This document shows positions 37,085 through 48,399 of a stretch of 64,000 nucleotides of DNA, in pieces (the first letter of the stretch is position 1; each line of letters starts with the position of its first letter). The notes under the pieces are model-generated. The model worked only from the letters and a program-made list of their open reading frames with translations. It did no database searches and was not told the DNA's origin. Both the position numbers and the translations under genes were made by a program. The DNA comes from Nemophila menziesii (lineage: Eukaryota > Streptophyta > Magnoliopsida > Boraginales > Hydrophyllaceae). Location: NCBI GenBank assembly GCA_029959085.1, contig JARWIR010000011.1, forward strand, positions 11,657,840 through 11,721,839. The letters run 5' to 3'.

Positions 37085-38928
37085 CTAAAAAAGAAAGAAA
37101 ATCTTTGGGACTATTCTGATTGTAAAAATTATATTTCATAATCAGCTTTTTTTATATTCTTATTGTCCATGTTGTAATTATATTTCTTTAGTGTCACATT
37201 GTTAGTATGAATTAAGAATGTGATGACGTTAACTATATAAATGGAGTTTAGTTTTGAGATTTACCCGTTTGGAGGGGCAATCCTGATGGTGTACGTTAAC
37301 ACAGTGACTAGTCAAGCAATTTAAATGTTAATCTTTTTCTTCAATTATGTGCCTTCTCAATGAGTATCTTGTATAATCCAGAAATGTTAGTAACACCGTA
37401 TATCTTTGAATTGTTTTTTGAAACTAACACCAGAAGTGTGTATTATAAATGTTTTATACTCTTTCTTTGGGATAATATCATACATAAATAAGAGTAGTTG
37501 AAATGCACCATATCCAAAAGAAATGATTTACAAGAAAATCAATACTAGCACGACCAAAATGGGGAGAATAGCGTTATTGATGTAGAATCGTGGAGAATCC
37601 GTTATTTACTGTTAATTAAAATTAAAAACTTAAATTATTGATCTTACAATAGTAATTTTAATAAGTAGCTTGAACAAAATTTAAAGAGATACCTGAACAT
37701 TAAACAAAATAATCGAGAGGAGAGAGTGAGAACTTTTCTTGTAAACTAAGAGAATGAAAAGACATGTTACATAATAGATTCAATTTCTATAATATCTAGT
37801 TTTTTATTTGATCATTCATGCTTTGGTATATTGCAAATTATAGTTATAAAAAAACTATTGAGTATTTCTTATTTTTTTATTTTATAAAAAGAACACTTAA
37901 ATCCTAGATTTTTATTATATTGATACACTTAGTTTTCTCAATTTCTTTTTTTTCTCTTAACAGGTAATATTTTTAACATGGATAGTTATATTTAACATGG
38001 ATTATGACAAAGAGGATTTTAAGTACTATCATAATCCATATTCATTGTATCATATCTTAGTATAACAAATTAAAGACACATTACAAAAGAAAGTAATACT
38101 CAATGAGGATCTTAAATTTATTAAACAAGTATCAATAAAAAATCTAGCCAATATACATAATTATGTTTAATCACTAAATATATTGAGAGAGATTAGCATT
38201 GGAAACCTAAATTGTGTTTTGTTTCATTTTTATTATGAAACATTTACTTAATTGATGACCAAATCATTTAATCAGAGTTAGGTTTAACTAACTTAACAGA
38301 AATTTTAAATCAGGAAATGAGAAATTGCAAACAAAAGTGTTGTGGATCAGAATTACAATTAGATAATATCAATTTTAAAAACGTAATTTACTCATTGCTT
38401 ATTATTAAATAAAAAAAAAAAACATAAGCATTTTTTTATGTTTTGAATTAAAATATCAGAATGCCTAATGACAAAGTACAAATATAAAGCAACGCAATAG
38501 TTTTAAAAATACTATATTAAATTTTACCTTGTCTATGATATCTTGATTGAAATTTCATCAAATTGCAAGTCGATGTTAAAAATATACGAGCATGAAAAGA
38601 ATTCAAAAAGAACGGCGGTGGTAATAAAAGGACAAGAGGAAGAAGATAATAAAAGGTTTGAAAAAAATTGAGTAGAAGAAATTGATACAAACTTGTAACG
38701 TATGTTTATTTGGAGGCGGTGGTTTGTGGGTTTTTTATTGGCAAATCCATCAAATATTTTAAGTGGGTATCTCAAACATCCATTATATATTGTATAGCCC
38801 AATGGGTTACAAGAAAAGCCCAAAATAAGCCGCCTACTAACATTACTAATTAAGAAAAAATTTAATAAAAAAAAACATAAAATTAAAAATAAGATAAATC
38901 AATTATTAATTGTCTTCTTTACTCCGAA

Positions 38929-39649
38929 AGCATGAAGCACAACCATATGATAATGATTTTCGAATTGCTAGTCCCAAAATTAATGCAAACATTTACTAGG
39001 TCTTCCCAACTCAAACGAATAGCAGAAATACAACACTTATCAAACAACTTTTCGAGAATCCTTTTGCAGAAAGAGCGCCAATTAAACAACATTCACAGGA
39101 ATTGGAAATTAATCCCCATTCTAATAATCAATTTTTTGGTGGCCAGTCTATTTTGACAAGCCAACCACTCTATAAAGGAGCAGCGAGGAATACAATACTT
39201 ACCCCATACAATATTGTACCATTTGACTCAGGTAAGCCTTCATTCATTTTGTTCATTGTTTTGCTAAAGGAGAATTTACCTTTTATTGATTCACTCTAGA
39301 ATATTTTAACACTTTGATTATTGAGTATAATTCCTTGCAGATACGGGAGTAAACCACCAATTGATGAAGGAAGCCTCCATCTTGAATTATCAAAGCAATC
39401 AACAACAGTCTTATTACAGTTTATACCCAACTGATCAACTTATTTATTCATAACTGTGGAAATATTACTATGATTAAGTCATTTATCCCACATCATAAAT
39501 GTAAGTTCACCATTGTTTACTTTGTGGTAAATGAAATTAAAAGCTAGATTCCCAACTTTGAGTAGCTATTTCCAAACCGTGGTGTAGCTATATAATAAGC
39601 AGACCTTGTTAATAGTTTCTATATTATGAATACCCAATCCACCATGATG
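38929..39649 (-). pseudogene. LINE ORF2 C-terminal remnant (3-kb unit 2)
   Basis: Same stops and frameshift as in unit 1 at the 2,984-bp offset. The zf-RVT-like core is at about 39,112-39,224. The shared lesions show that it was copied by DNA duplication, not by independent retrotransposition. Confidence 0.75.
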
Positions 39650-39903
39650 TTTAGGGTTTTAAAAATAAAGATGGAATAAATATGACATATTTTTTATAAT
39701 AAAACACCATATATCTAGTATTCTTTTTTTCTCTACACTTATTTTTCCCTTAATCCTTTCAGTAGTCTCAAAAACTTCCCCACAACTTTTTTAAAATCAC
39801 TTGGACCTCTCATAATCTCATTTAAATATTTTTTTTTACGATTTGATTCTTTAATCTAAATTTACATCAAAATACTTACACAATTATCCCAACCCACACT
39901 TAC

Positions 39904-40068
39904 TCAAATTTTCTTCTCATTTTCCTCCTCCACTGTGGTAATGATGACTTCATCTTCTATTAGAGTCTTAGCTATGTCATCACCATTCAAAAAGGTCACA
40001 TTGTTGAGGCCTTCAATAATTTTGAGCTTCTAAATGATCCCTTAAATCACTCTCATTGTTGCGCCTTC
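39904..40068 (-). pseudogene. 165-bp exon-like block (3-kb unit 2)
   Basis: Copy of the unit 1 block with the same acceptor, donor and stops. Confidence 0.4.
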
Positions 40069-41931
40069 CTAAAAAAGAAAGAAAATCTTTGGGACTATTC
40101 TGATTGTAAAAATTATATTTCATAATCAGCTTTTTTTATATTCTTATTGTCCATGTTGTAATTATATTTCTTTAGTGTCACATTGTTAGTATGAATTAAG
40201 AATGTGATGACGTTAACTATATAAATGGAGTTTAGTTTTGAGATTTACCCGTTTGGAGGGGCAATCCTGATGGTGTACGTTAACACAGTGACTAGTCAAG
40301 CAATTTAAATGTTAATCTTTTTCTTCAATTATGTGCCTTCTCAATGAGTATCTTGTATAATCCAGAAATGTTAGTAACACCGTATATCTTTGAATTGTTT
40401 TTTGAAACTAACACCAGAAGTGTGTATTATAAATGTTTTATACTCTTTCTTTGGGATAATATCATACATAAATAAGAGTAGTTGAAATGCACCATATCCA
40501 AAAGAAATGATTTACAAGAAAATCAATACTAGCACGACCAAAATGGGGAGAATAGCGTTATTGATGTAGAATCGTGGAGAATCCGTTATTTACTGTTAAT
40601 TAAAATTAAAAACTTAAATTATTGATCTTACAATAGTAATTTTAATAAGTAGCTTGAACAAAATTTAAAGAGATACCTGAACATTAAACAAAATAATCGA
40701 GAGGAGAGAGTGAGAACTTTTCTTGTAAACTAAGAGAATGAAAAGACATGTTACATAATAGATTCAATTTCTATAATATCTAGTTTTTTATTTGATCATT
40801 CATGGTTTGGTATATTGCAAATTATAGTTATAAAAAAACTATTGAGTATTTCTTATTTTTTTATTTTATAAAAAGAACACTTAAATCCTAGATTTTTTTG
40901 ATATTGATACACTTAGTTTTCTCAATTTCTTTTTTTTCTCTTAACAGGTAATATTTTTAACATGGATAGTTATATTTAACATGGATTATGACAAAGAGGA
41001 TTTTAAGTACTATCATAATCCATATTCATTGTATCATATCTTAGTATAACAAATTAAAGAAACATTACAAAAGAAAGTAATACTCAATGAGGATCTTAAA
41101 TTTATTAAACAAGTATCAATAAAAAATCTAGCCAATATACATAATTATGTTTAATCACTAAATATATTGAGAGAGATTAGCATTGGAAACCTAAATTGTG
41201 TTTTGTTTCATTTTTATTATGAAACATTTACTTAATTGATGACCAAATCATTTAATCAGAGTTAGGTTTAACTAACTTAACAGAAATTTTAAATCAGGAA
41301 ATGAGAAATTGCAAACAAAAGTGTTGTGGATCAGAATTACAATTAGATAATATCAATTTTAAAAACGTAATTTACTCATTGCTTATTATTAAATCAAAAA
41401 AAAAACATAAGCATTTTTTTATGTTTTGAATTAAAATATCAGAATGCCTAATGACAAAGTACAAATATAAAGCAACGCAATAGTTTTAAAAATACTATAT
41501 TAAATTTTACCTTGTCTATGATATCTTGATTGAAATTTCATGAAATTGCAAGTCGATGTTAAAAATATATGAGCACGAAAAGAATTCAAAAAGAATGCGG
41601 TGGTAATAAAAGGACAAGAGGAAGAAGATAATAAAAGGTTTGAAAAAAATTGAGTAGAAGAAATTGATACAAACTTGTAACGTATGTTTATTTGGAGGCG
41701 GTGGTTTGTGGTTTTTTTATTGGCGAATCCATCAAATATTTTAAGTGGGTATCTCAAACATCCATTACATTTTGTATAGCCCAATGGGTTACAAGAAAAG
41801 CCTAAAATAAGCCGCCTACTAACATTACAAATTAAGAAAAATCTTAATAAAAAATTACATAAAATTAAAAATAAGAGAAATCAATTATTAAGCCATTTCG
41901 CCTCTAATTGTCTTCCTTCCTTACTCTGAAA

Positions 41932-42655
41932 GCATGAAGCACAACCATATGATAATGATTTTCGAATTTCTAGTCCCAAAATTGATCCAAACATTTATTA
42001 GGTCTTCCCAATTCAAACGAATAGCAGAAATACAACAGTTATCAAGCAACCTTTCGAGAATCCTTTTGCAGAAAGAGCGCCGATTAAACAAAATTCACAA
42101 GAATTGGAAATTAATCCCTATTCTAATAATAAATTTTTTGGTGGCCAGTCTATTTTGACAAGCCAACCACTCTATAAAGGAGCAGCGAGGAATACAACAC
42201 TTACCCCATACAATATTGTACCATTTGACTCAGGTAAGCCTTCATTCATTTTGTTCATTGTTTTGCTAAAGGAGAATTTACCTTTTATTGATTCACTCTA
42301 GAATATTTTAACATTTTGATTATTGAGTATAATTCCTTGCAGATACGGGAGTAAACCACCAATTGATGAAGGAAGCCTCCATCTTGAATTACCAAAGCAA
42401 TCAACAACAGTCTTATTACAGTTTATACCCAACTAATCAACTTATTTATCCACAACTGTGGAAATATTACTATGATTAAGTCATTCATCCCACATCATAA
42501 ATGTAAGTTCACCATTGTTTACTTTGTGGTAAATGAAATTAAAATCTAGATTCCTAACTTTGAGTAGCTATTTCCAAACCCTGGTGTGGCTATATAATAA
42601 GAAGACCTTGTTAATAGTTTCTATATTAGAAATACCCAATCCATCATTATGTTTA
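41932..42655 (-). pseudogene. LINE ORF2 C-terminal remnant (3-kb unit 3)
   Basis: A diverged version. The GGLGI motif is altered to DGLGI near 42,645, and the zf-RVT-like core with WYNIVWGK and IPRCSFIEWLACQN is at about 42,114-42,226. It shares the frameshift between GLPE and KWYN with units 1-2. Confidence 0.72.
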
Positions 42656-42904
42656 GGGTTTTAAAAATAAAAAAGGAATAAATATGACATATTTTTATAA
42701 TAAAACACCATATATCTAGTATTCTTTTTTTCTCTATACTGATTTTTCCCTTAATCCTTTCAATAGTCTCAAAAACTTCCCCACAACTTTTTTAAAATCC
42801 CTTGGACCTCTCATAATCTCATTTAAATATTTTGTTTTACGATTTGATTCTTTAATCTAAATTTACATCAAAATACCTACACCATTATCCCGACCCACAC
42901 TTAC

Positions 42905-43069
42905 TCAAATTTTCTTCTCATTTTCCTCCTCCACGGTGGTAATGATGACTTCATCTTCTATTAGAATCTTAGCTATGTCATCAACATTCAAAAATGTCAC
43001 ATTGTTGAGGCCTTCAATAATTTTGAGCTTCTAAATGATCCCTTAAATCACTCTCATTGTTGCGCCTTC
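42905..43069 (-). pseudogene. 165-bp exon-like block (3-kb unit 3)
   Basis: Diverged copy of the same length, again bounded by TAG and GTAAGT. Length is kept despite substitutions. Confidence 0.4.
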
Positions 43070-43761
43070 CTAAAAAAGAAAGAAAATCTTTGGGACTATT
43101 CTGATTGTAAAAATTATATTTCATAATCAGCTTCTTTTATATTATTATTGTCCATGTTGTAATTATATTTCTTTAATGTCACATTGTTAGTATGAATTAA
43201 GAATGTGATGACGTTAACTATATAAATGGAGTTTAGTTTTGAGATTTACCTGTTTGGAGGGGCAATCCTGATGGTGTACGTTAACACAGTGACTAGTCAA
43301 GTAATTTAAATGTTAATCTTTTTCTTCAATTATGTGGCTTCTCAATGAGTATCTTGTATAATCCAGAAATGTCAGTAACACCGTATATCTTTGAATTGTT
43401 TTTTGAAACTAACACCAGAAGTGTGTATTATAAATGTTTCATACTCTTTCTTTGGGATAATATCATACATAAATAAGAGTAGTTGAAATGCACCATATCC
43501 AAAAGAAATGATTTACAAGAAAATCAATACTAGCACGACCAATAAGCCTATGTCACAACCAATGATTATCTTTAAAACTCGATAACTATCTAACTTTAGC
43601 ACATAAGATTTTAAATTTTACTATGTAAATACCTACAATACTCACATTAAAAAAAACTTTTTTTTAATTTTTTTAAAACATTATATATAGATGGTTCTAA
43701 TTTAACCTTAATTGATTAAATTAAGAAGATAATATAAAATTCAATTAACAAAAGAACATTT

Positions 43762-44330
43762 TTAAAAATAATCCATACTACCCATGGTTCCTTTTTCAAA
43801 AAATTCTCCTCCCATGTTATTGGAGAAAGTTACTTTTCCATTATGTCCTTTTCTTGTAATATTGTATAAGAGTGATTCATTTTCTTTAATATGCCTATAT
43901 CTTCCGATATCTAGTACCAATATGATATTATTGATGCTCTTCTTACCGTACAAGACAATAGAATTAGATATTAGGTATTCAAGTTAGGTCCATGGGGATT
44001 AACGTTGCCCTTTCTCTTTAAAATTCATTTTGGCGTTTTACATAGATAAATATGGGAACCATAGGTACAAGTATTTAGATCAAATTCGGAAAAAAGAAAG
44101 CTAGAATAGCAAACTATACTTGATGCTCTCACAAAAACGATTTTAGAAAAACTAGGATTAACAAAGGGATCAAAACAAAAACCACCCTTTTCTTGACGAG
44201 TAACTTTTTTTGATTCCTAACAATAAATCAAATTATATTTATCTTTGTGTAAAATTTAAAAAAATCATTCTAGATCTTTTAGCTTACCAAAAGAAAGGAA
44301 TTTTATTTGACAATGATGGATGTATTATCC
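43762..44330 (-). pseudogene. Copia protease/late-gag remnant, block A
   Basis: Minus-strand translation near 43,762-43,953 gives LDIGRYRHIKENESLLYNI followed by GKVTFSNNMGGEFFEKGTMG. This aligns with the copia protease start (LDSGCSRHMTGDKSLLxNI, then GKVTFGDNxKGKIIGxGxIG). The catalytic DSG triad is DIG, so it would be inactive. Upstream in the element, near 43,990-44,020, is NPHGPNLNT (canonical linker NPxGPK), then CTYG near 44,060, where the second knuckle has been cut out, and a decayed coil region to 44,330. Confidence 0.75.
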
Positions 44331-44760
44331 TCGAGTTTGTTATTGTTTCCAAAGAAGTTTCTAAAAAGTTTTCAAAAATTTGGTTTTTGTTTGATTTAAG
44401 AGATTTTTTGTAATCACGTAAAAAAATCATAAGATATATCGATCCCATCATCGGATTAATCTTGAGATAAACAGAAGATAGGGTTAGAGTTTACCTCATC
44501 TTCTTCTCCTTTTTAGTAGCCATGAAAGAAACATAGTTGGCTACATGATTTTCATCATCACTTTGATTTGAGCAAGCATCAACACATGTTGCATTATTGC
44601 CTTAATTGGCTTTTCTTTTAGAATTTTAGGGACATTAGATTTAATATGGCCACTCTTATGATAATCATAACAAGTAGGCTCATTCTTCATATGACTCTTG
44701 TAAATTTTTCTTGAGGCACCACAATCTTTTTATCTTTTGTGTCTCATAAGCTCTATTTTA
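44330..44760 (-). pseudogene. Copia gag C-terminal remnant, block A
   Basis: Same family as the array gag. The frame at 44,600-44,760 reads MKNEPTCYDYHKSGHIKSN, with zinc ligands Cys2 changed to Tyr and Cys3 to Val. HVANYVSFMATKK follows near 44,510-44,535. It keeps the Lys codon that is a stop in array units 1-13. Preceding sequence on this strand (from 44,760) reads RHKRYKDCGAS, an upstream gag segment that the array also has in altered form. Confidence 0.78.
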
Positions 44761-45030
44761 TTTGATGTAATACCCACCAATACACACTTATGTCTTGTAT
44801 AAGATACCTCTTGATATAATATAATACTTTCACCCAGAATAAAACAATACCACACATATCCTTTTTTTCTCTTTTTAGTAATTGATTTTTTTGAATTATT
44901 ACCAATAAACTTCTATTTGTAACATTATATACCATTAAAATCATCATTTTATAAAAATATATTCAATACTTATTTTTTATTTAATAAATATATTATACCC
45001 ATATCTCTAATTCTACTCTTTAATTTTTAA

Positions 45031-45032
<2 letters not shown>

Positions 45033-45085
<53 letters not shown>
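45033..45085. repeat. (TA)n microsatellite
   Basis: About 26 uninterrupted TA repeats left of the MITE. A further short TA run follows it at 45,277-45,290. Paralogous TA runs without a MITE are at about 46,618-46,642 and 49,110-49,136. Confidence 0.97.
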
Positions 45086-45088
<3 letters not shown>

Positions 45089-45276
45089 TAATGATATTTG
45101 TCACCCTTTTTGTATCACCCTTTTATCACCTCCTACGTGTATGTCTACATGTACCAATGAATTGATTTCTCTATCCTATTTAATTTTACTCTATCTTCTA
45201 TTCAAGGAAATCAGAACACATATATAGAAAGGTGATAAAAGGGTGACATGAAAAGGGGTGACATATATCATTACTC
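45086..45276. mobile_element. 191-bp MITE with ~46-bp TIRs inserted in a TA tract
   Basis: The left end is GAGTAATGATATTTGTCACC and the reverse complement of the right end is GAGTAATGATATATGTCACC. Both continue into CACCCTTTTATCACCT with a few mismatches, so the inverted repeat is about 46 bp. The interior of about 100 bp has no coding capacity. Both flanks are TATATA, compatible with a TA target duplication, but the microsatellite hides its exact length. Paralogous loci at 46.6 and 49.1 kb have an uninterrupted TA run and serve as empty sites. Confidence 0.88.
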
Positions 45277-45279
45277 ATA

Positions 45280-46000
45280 TATATATATATTAAAATCTCT
45301 TTGTTATACTAAACTAGTTTTAGATATACAAGAAATATTCTCTCCATATTTCTTTCTTTTTAGTTTAGTTCTACTATTTCTCAACATCTTATCAGCACAG
45401 TTTTCTCTTTTGATCTTGTAGAATAGGTAATGGATTTGGTAAGATTTATTGAGTTTTATTCTTTTCATATGTTTTCATATTTGTTTTCTTATCATAGAAA
45501 TTCTTAATGTATATATTCCAAAGACATTTTTAATCAATTTTTTTTTTGAAAAAATATTCATAACGCCTAGTGCCCAAATTTCTTTTATAGGTCTGAAATC
45601 TACAATAAAATTTATATGGATTAGCATAAAACAAACTTTATAGGCTTGAAACCTTGAACAAAATTTATATACCCAAATTATTGAAAACATTATTTAAAGT
45701 TTTGAAGGCAAGATCAAATATTAATGGGGCTTCGAACCTTGTTTTAAATTATCACCTCGAAATTAACAAAAATTACGAAGGCTCAAAACCTTAACTTAAA
45801 AATATAATTTTGAAGCAAGATTTGTTTGATGACGAATAACTCATATGGATTTCATGAATATTACAAAAATTAAAAAAAGAAATAATTATGTGTTCTTAAA
45901 GTATTACACTAAAGTAACCTAAATATTCAAGTTTATTAAAGCCTAAATGTCATAATTAAAGTTTTTTATGAGAATTGTGGATAAACTTATTTATTATTTC
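45280..46000. repeat. Segmental duplicate, left copy (pair with 49,140-49,840)
   Basis: From TTAAAATCTCTTTGTTATAC through TTGGTAAGATTTATTGAG, CATAACGCCTAGTGCCCAAA, GGGGCTTCGAACCTTG and ACCTAAATATTCAAG, the order and wording match 49,140-49,840 with scattered differences. The last ~90 bp also match array offset about 1,010-1,090. No gene is seen in it; small frames at 45,449-45,690 lie on both strands and are not conserved. Confidence 0.85.
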
Positions 46001-46225
46001 CCAAAAGGATTGTGCTGAAATATTGGTATGATTTTTTCACTAAATTTGTAAAGACTTGATGATGAAAATATGCTTACACATTATGAACAAGAAGTTTATT
46101 CCTATTTATAATTCAAGAACTTATAAATAAAATAAGCTTAATTTATAGAAAGACATAACATTAGGGGTAGCTTAGTTGGAAAACTAAATAAAATTATAAA
46201 ATGCACAAATATTTTGGATAATATG

Positions 46226-46500
46226 TTTAAACTTTGGAAAACCAATGTTTTAAATGTGTGACCTCCCTTGTAAATATGAATTTTTTTTTACCATTTGGAT
46301 AATAAAATAACTTCTTATTAAATTGGATAAAAGAAAGTCTTAATACAAGTTCAAGTGCTACTAAGCTAATTGTGGATTTTGAACGAACAAATATAAAATT
46401 AACAAGTGAATAGAATATTTGTTTCATTGTATAATATCAAGTGTATACTCCTAAAGTAGCTATATCAAAAATAAAAAAAATTGAAATAATATGATATTAT
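46226..46500. repeat. Dispersed relic shared with 59,206-59,318 and 61,380-61,560
   Basis: TTTAAATGTGTGACCTCCC and TTGTAAATATGAA recur at 59,230. ATACAAGTTCAAGTGCTACT, GAACAAATATAAAATTA and AGTAGCTATATCAAAAAT recur at 61,400-61,530. Here the two halves are contiguous. The minus-strand frame at 46,227-46,427 is not supported by the other copies. Confidence 0.8.
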
Positions 46501-46613
46501 TTATAACATTATGCACTATTAAAATCTTCATTTTATACAAATATATTCAATACACTATATTTACTTAATTAACATATAATACCCACGTCTGTAATTCTAC
46601 CCTTTACTTTTTT

Positions 46614-46649
<36 letters not shown>

Positions 46650-46960
46650 TCTTTCTATTATGCCAAACTAGTTTTAGATATACAAAAAATATATTCTCCA
46701 TATATCTTTCTCTTTACTCCAGTTTTAATATTTCTCAACACCTTATCATCACGAGTTTGGTCTTTTGATCTTATGAATAGATTTGCTAAGATGATAACCA
46801 ATACCCTCTAGGGAATTCACCCAATCTTTTTTGTCTTTTGTCAAGACTCTTTTTGAACATGAAAAATTTATATTTTATGGTCAAACTTTTTACTCTCTTA
46901 AAAAAGGTATCCTTCATTACATACGTATATAAAGATGCAATTTCATATTTTAAGTTTTTT
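46500..46960 (-). repeat. LTR-like segment adjoining the RT relic, block B
   Basis: Matches array offset 1,690-2,080, including ATAATACCCACGTCT, the CTCAACACCTTATCAT motif near 46,733, AATACCCTCTAGGGAATTCA near 46,800 and TACGTATATAAAGATGCA near 46,921. It lies on the 3' side of the RT relic in element orientation. A TA run at 46,618-46,642 sits where block A has its MITE. Confidence 0.65.
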
Positions 46961-47099
46961 TAATTTTATTATTTAAATAAGATCTTTAAGAAATAATATT
47001 TATATTTGTAGACACAATTTTTTTTTTAAATAATATACTAAAATTTAATATCAAATGTTTAAATAATTTATTTATTTAAAAGGTGTATATATTTTTTTA

Positions 47100-48350
47100 T
47101 GGTCAATGATCCAAAAAATCAAATTAATATTTTACTTGCCCCAAAGAATAATCAATTAATCAGCTAGGTACGTCATCTCATCAACATCGTTACCTTTTAT
47201 TCTCGTTTATTAAGAGTTGTGGATGTTTCTATATGGGAGTTCCAACCTACTTGGAATTATTTAGTTCAAACTTCTTAATAAGATCCTTGGCTTATTTAGT
47301 TTGGTTGAGATAGATCCCATCTTTCATTTTCTATAGTTTTTAATCTGAGGAAGAAGTAAAATTCTCCAATCATGCTTACTTAGAATTTACTATTCATACT
47401 CATATCAAAATCCTTACAAAGAGTTTTATTAGTAGAACCAAATATGATATCATCAACATATATTTGATCAATAAGCACATCATCATGTTTTATATTTTAT
47501 AAAATAGGAAAAATCAATTTTTCTTTTTTGAAAACCATCTTGGACTAAAATAGAGTTTTGCCTATCAAAGTAAGCCCTAGGAACTTCTTTTAAACAATTT
47601 ATCTATTTTTAGGTCTAAAAACATGATTTGAATAATTAAGATTTTTAGATCTCTAGGAACCTCTTTAACAATAAAACCATTTATAAAGGAATTTTTTACA
47701 TACATTTGAAATAGTTTAAATTACATGCCATAAGAAAAATCTAGTAGCATACGCATAGATTCTAATCTAATTGCGGAAGAAAATGTATCATCAAAATTAA
47801 TACCTTAATCTGGGTTATACCCTTGAAAAAATAGGCGAGGTTTGTTTCTAGTTATAATATTTGAATAATCAAATTTTTTACAAAGTACCAATCATGTTCC
47901 AATGATATTGTTATCAATAGGTTATTCATCAAGATTCAATACATTTGTTTTTTCAAAATGATTTAACTCATCATGCATTTCATTTACCAAATGATCATCA
48001 AGTAGATCTTATTTGGTATTCTCTGGTTTGAATTTCGACAACAAATCACAACGAGAACACAAATCATTAAGAGTTGAATGTGTCCTTAGCCCTTTCATTG
48101 GATCACCAAGTATTATTTTTGGCAAGAGTCTTCTAACATTCTTTATACTTCTAAGAAGTTCCTTGGAAGTTTCATCATTCATCTCTTCAATAATTTGAGT
48201 ATGAGGATAAATTTAAGGTTATGATATAATAGGTTTTACTTCTTCTTCAAGTTGATGTAACGTGGTATATTCAACCTATTATTTTTTCACTTTCTTTCAA
48301 AAGGATTTCCATCATCAAATTCAACGTGCACGGATTAATACTAAGAATAT
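47100..48350 (-). pseudogene. Copia pol remnant with most of RT, block B
   Basis: The best RT relic in the window. In element order on the minus strand: SVHVEFDDGNPFE (near 48,330), a KELLRSIKNVRRLLPKIILG region, GDPMKGLRTHST, DDHLVNEMHDELNHFEK (near 47,975), PIDNNIIGT, ITRNKPRLFFQGYN (canonical ITRNKARLVAQGY), INFDDTFSSAIRLESMRMLL, FKLFQMYVKNSFINGFIVKEV (canonical MDVKSAFLNG), IDQIYVDDIIFGSTNKTLC with the catalytic YVDD box (near 47,450), MIGEFYFFLRL, and the end shared with the array. There are multiple stops and frameshifts, and a deletion between the NGFI and YVDD parts. It was an RNA-dependent DNA polymerase and is now dead. Confidence 0.88.
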
Positions 48351-48399
48351 TATAGGAAATTCAATCAAAAACACACATTTTTTATATAAAAATAATCCT

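Larger units (their letters stand above)
34621..37604. repeat. 3-kb tandem unit 1
   Basis: Differs from unit 2 at only a few visible sites, for example AAAAAGGTAA near 35,395 where units 2 and 3 have AAAAACGTAA. It carries a minus-strand 165-bp exon-like block and a LINE remnant. The part from 34,700 to 35,900 has no recognisable coding content. Confidence 0.94.
37605..40588. repeat. 3-kb tandem unit 2
   Basis: Near-identical to unit 1 at a constant offset of 2,984 bp. It has ATTATCAAAG near 39,386 where unit 1 has ATTACCAAAG. Confidence 0.94.
34621..43541. repeat. Three-copy tandem repeat of a ~2,984-bp LINE-bearing unit
   Basis: The block starting TTTACTGTTAATTAAAATTA recurs at 34,621, 37,605 and 40,589. 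Units 1 and 2 are almost identical. Unit 3 has many substitutions and extra bases. Units 1 and 2 each end in a ~48-bp tail (AAATGGGGAGAATAGCG onward) that is absent after unit 3, where homology stops at about 43,541. Left of unit 1, 34,550-34,620 continues the homology to the dispersed fourth copy, so the tandem junction was made inside an older sequence. Confidence 0.96.
40589..43541. repeat. 3-kb tandem unit 3, diverged
   Basis: Contains GCCATTTCGCCTCTAATTG near 41,892. Units 1 and 2 lack it, but the fourth copy near 58,691 has it. Unit 3 therefore keeps the ancestral form and units 1-2 descend from a deleted copy. The antisense frame that is open at 35,549-35,839 in unit 1 is frameshifted here, which argues against a coding role. 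Confidence 0.94.
44890..45440 (-). repeat. LTR-like segment of block A, interrupted by TA tract and MITE
   Basis: Aligns with array offset 1,690-1,990: AACATTATATACCATTAAAATC, then AAACTAGTTTTAGATATAC near 45,309 and TCTCAACATCTTATCAGCAC near 45,378. The TA microsatellite and MITE at 45,033-45,290 are extra relative to the array. Confidence 0.6.
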
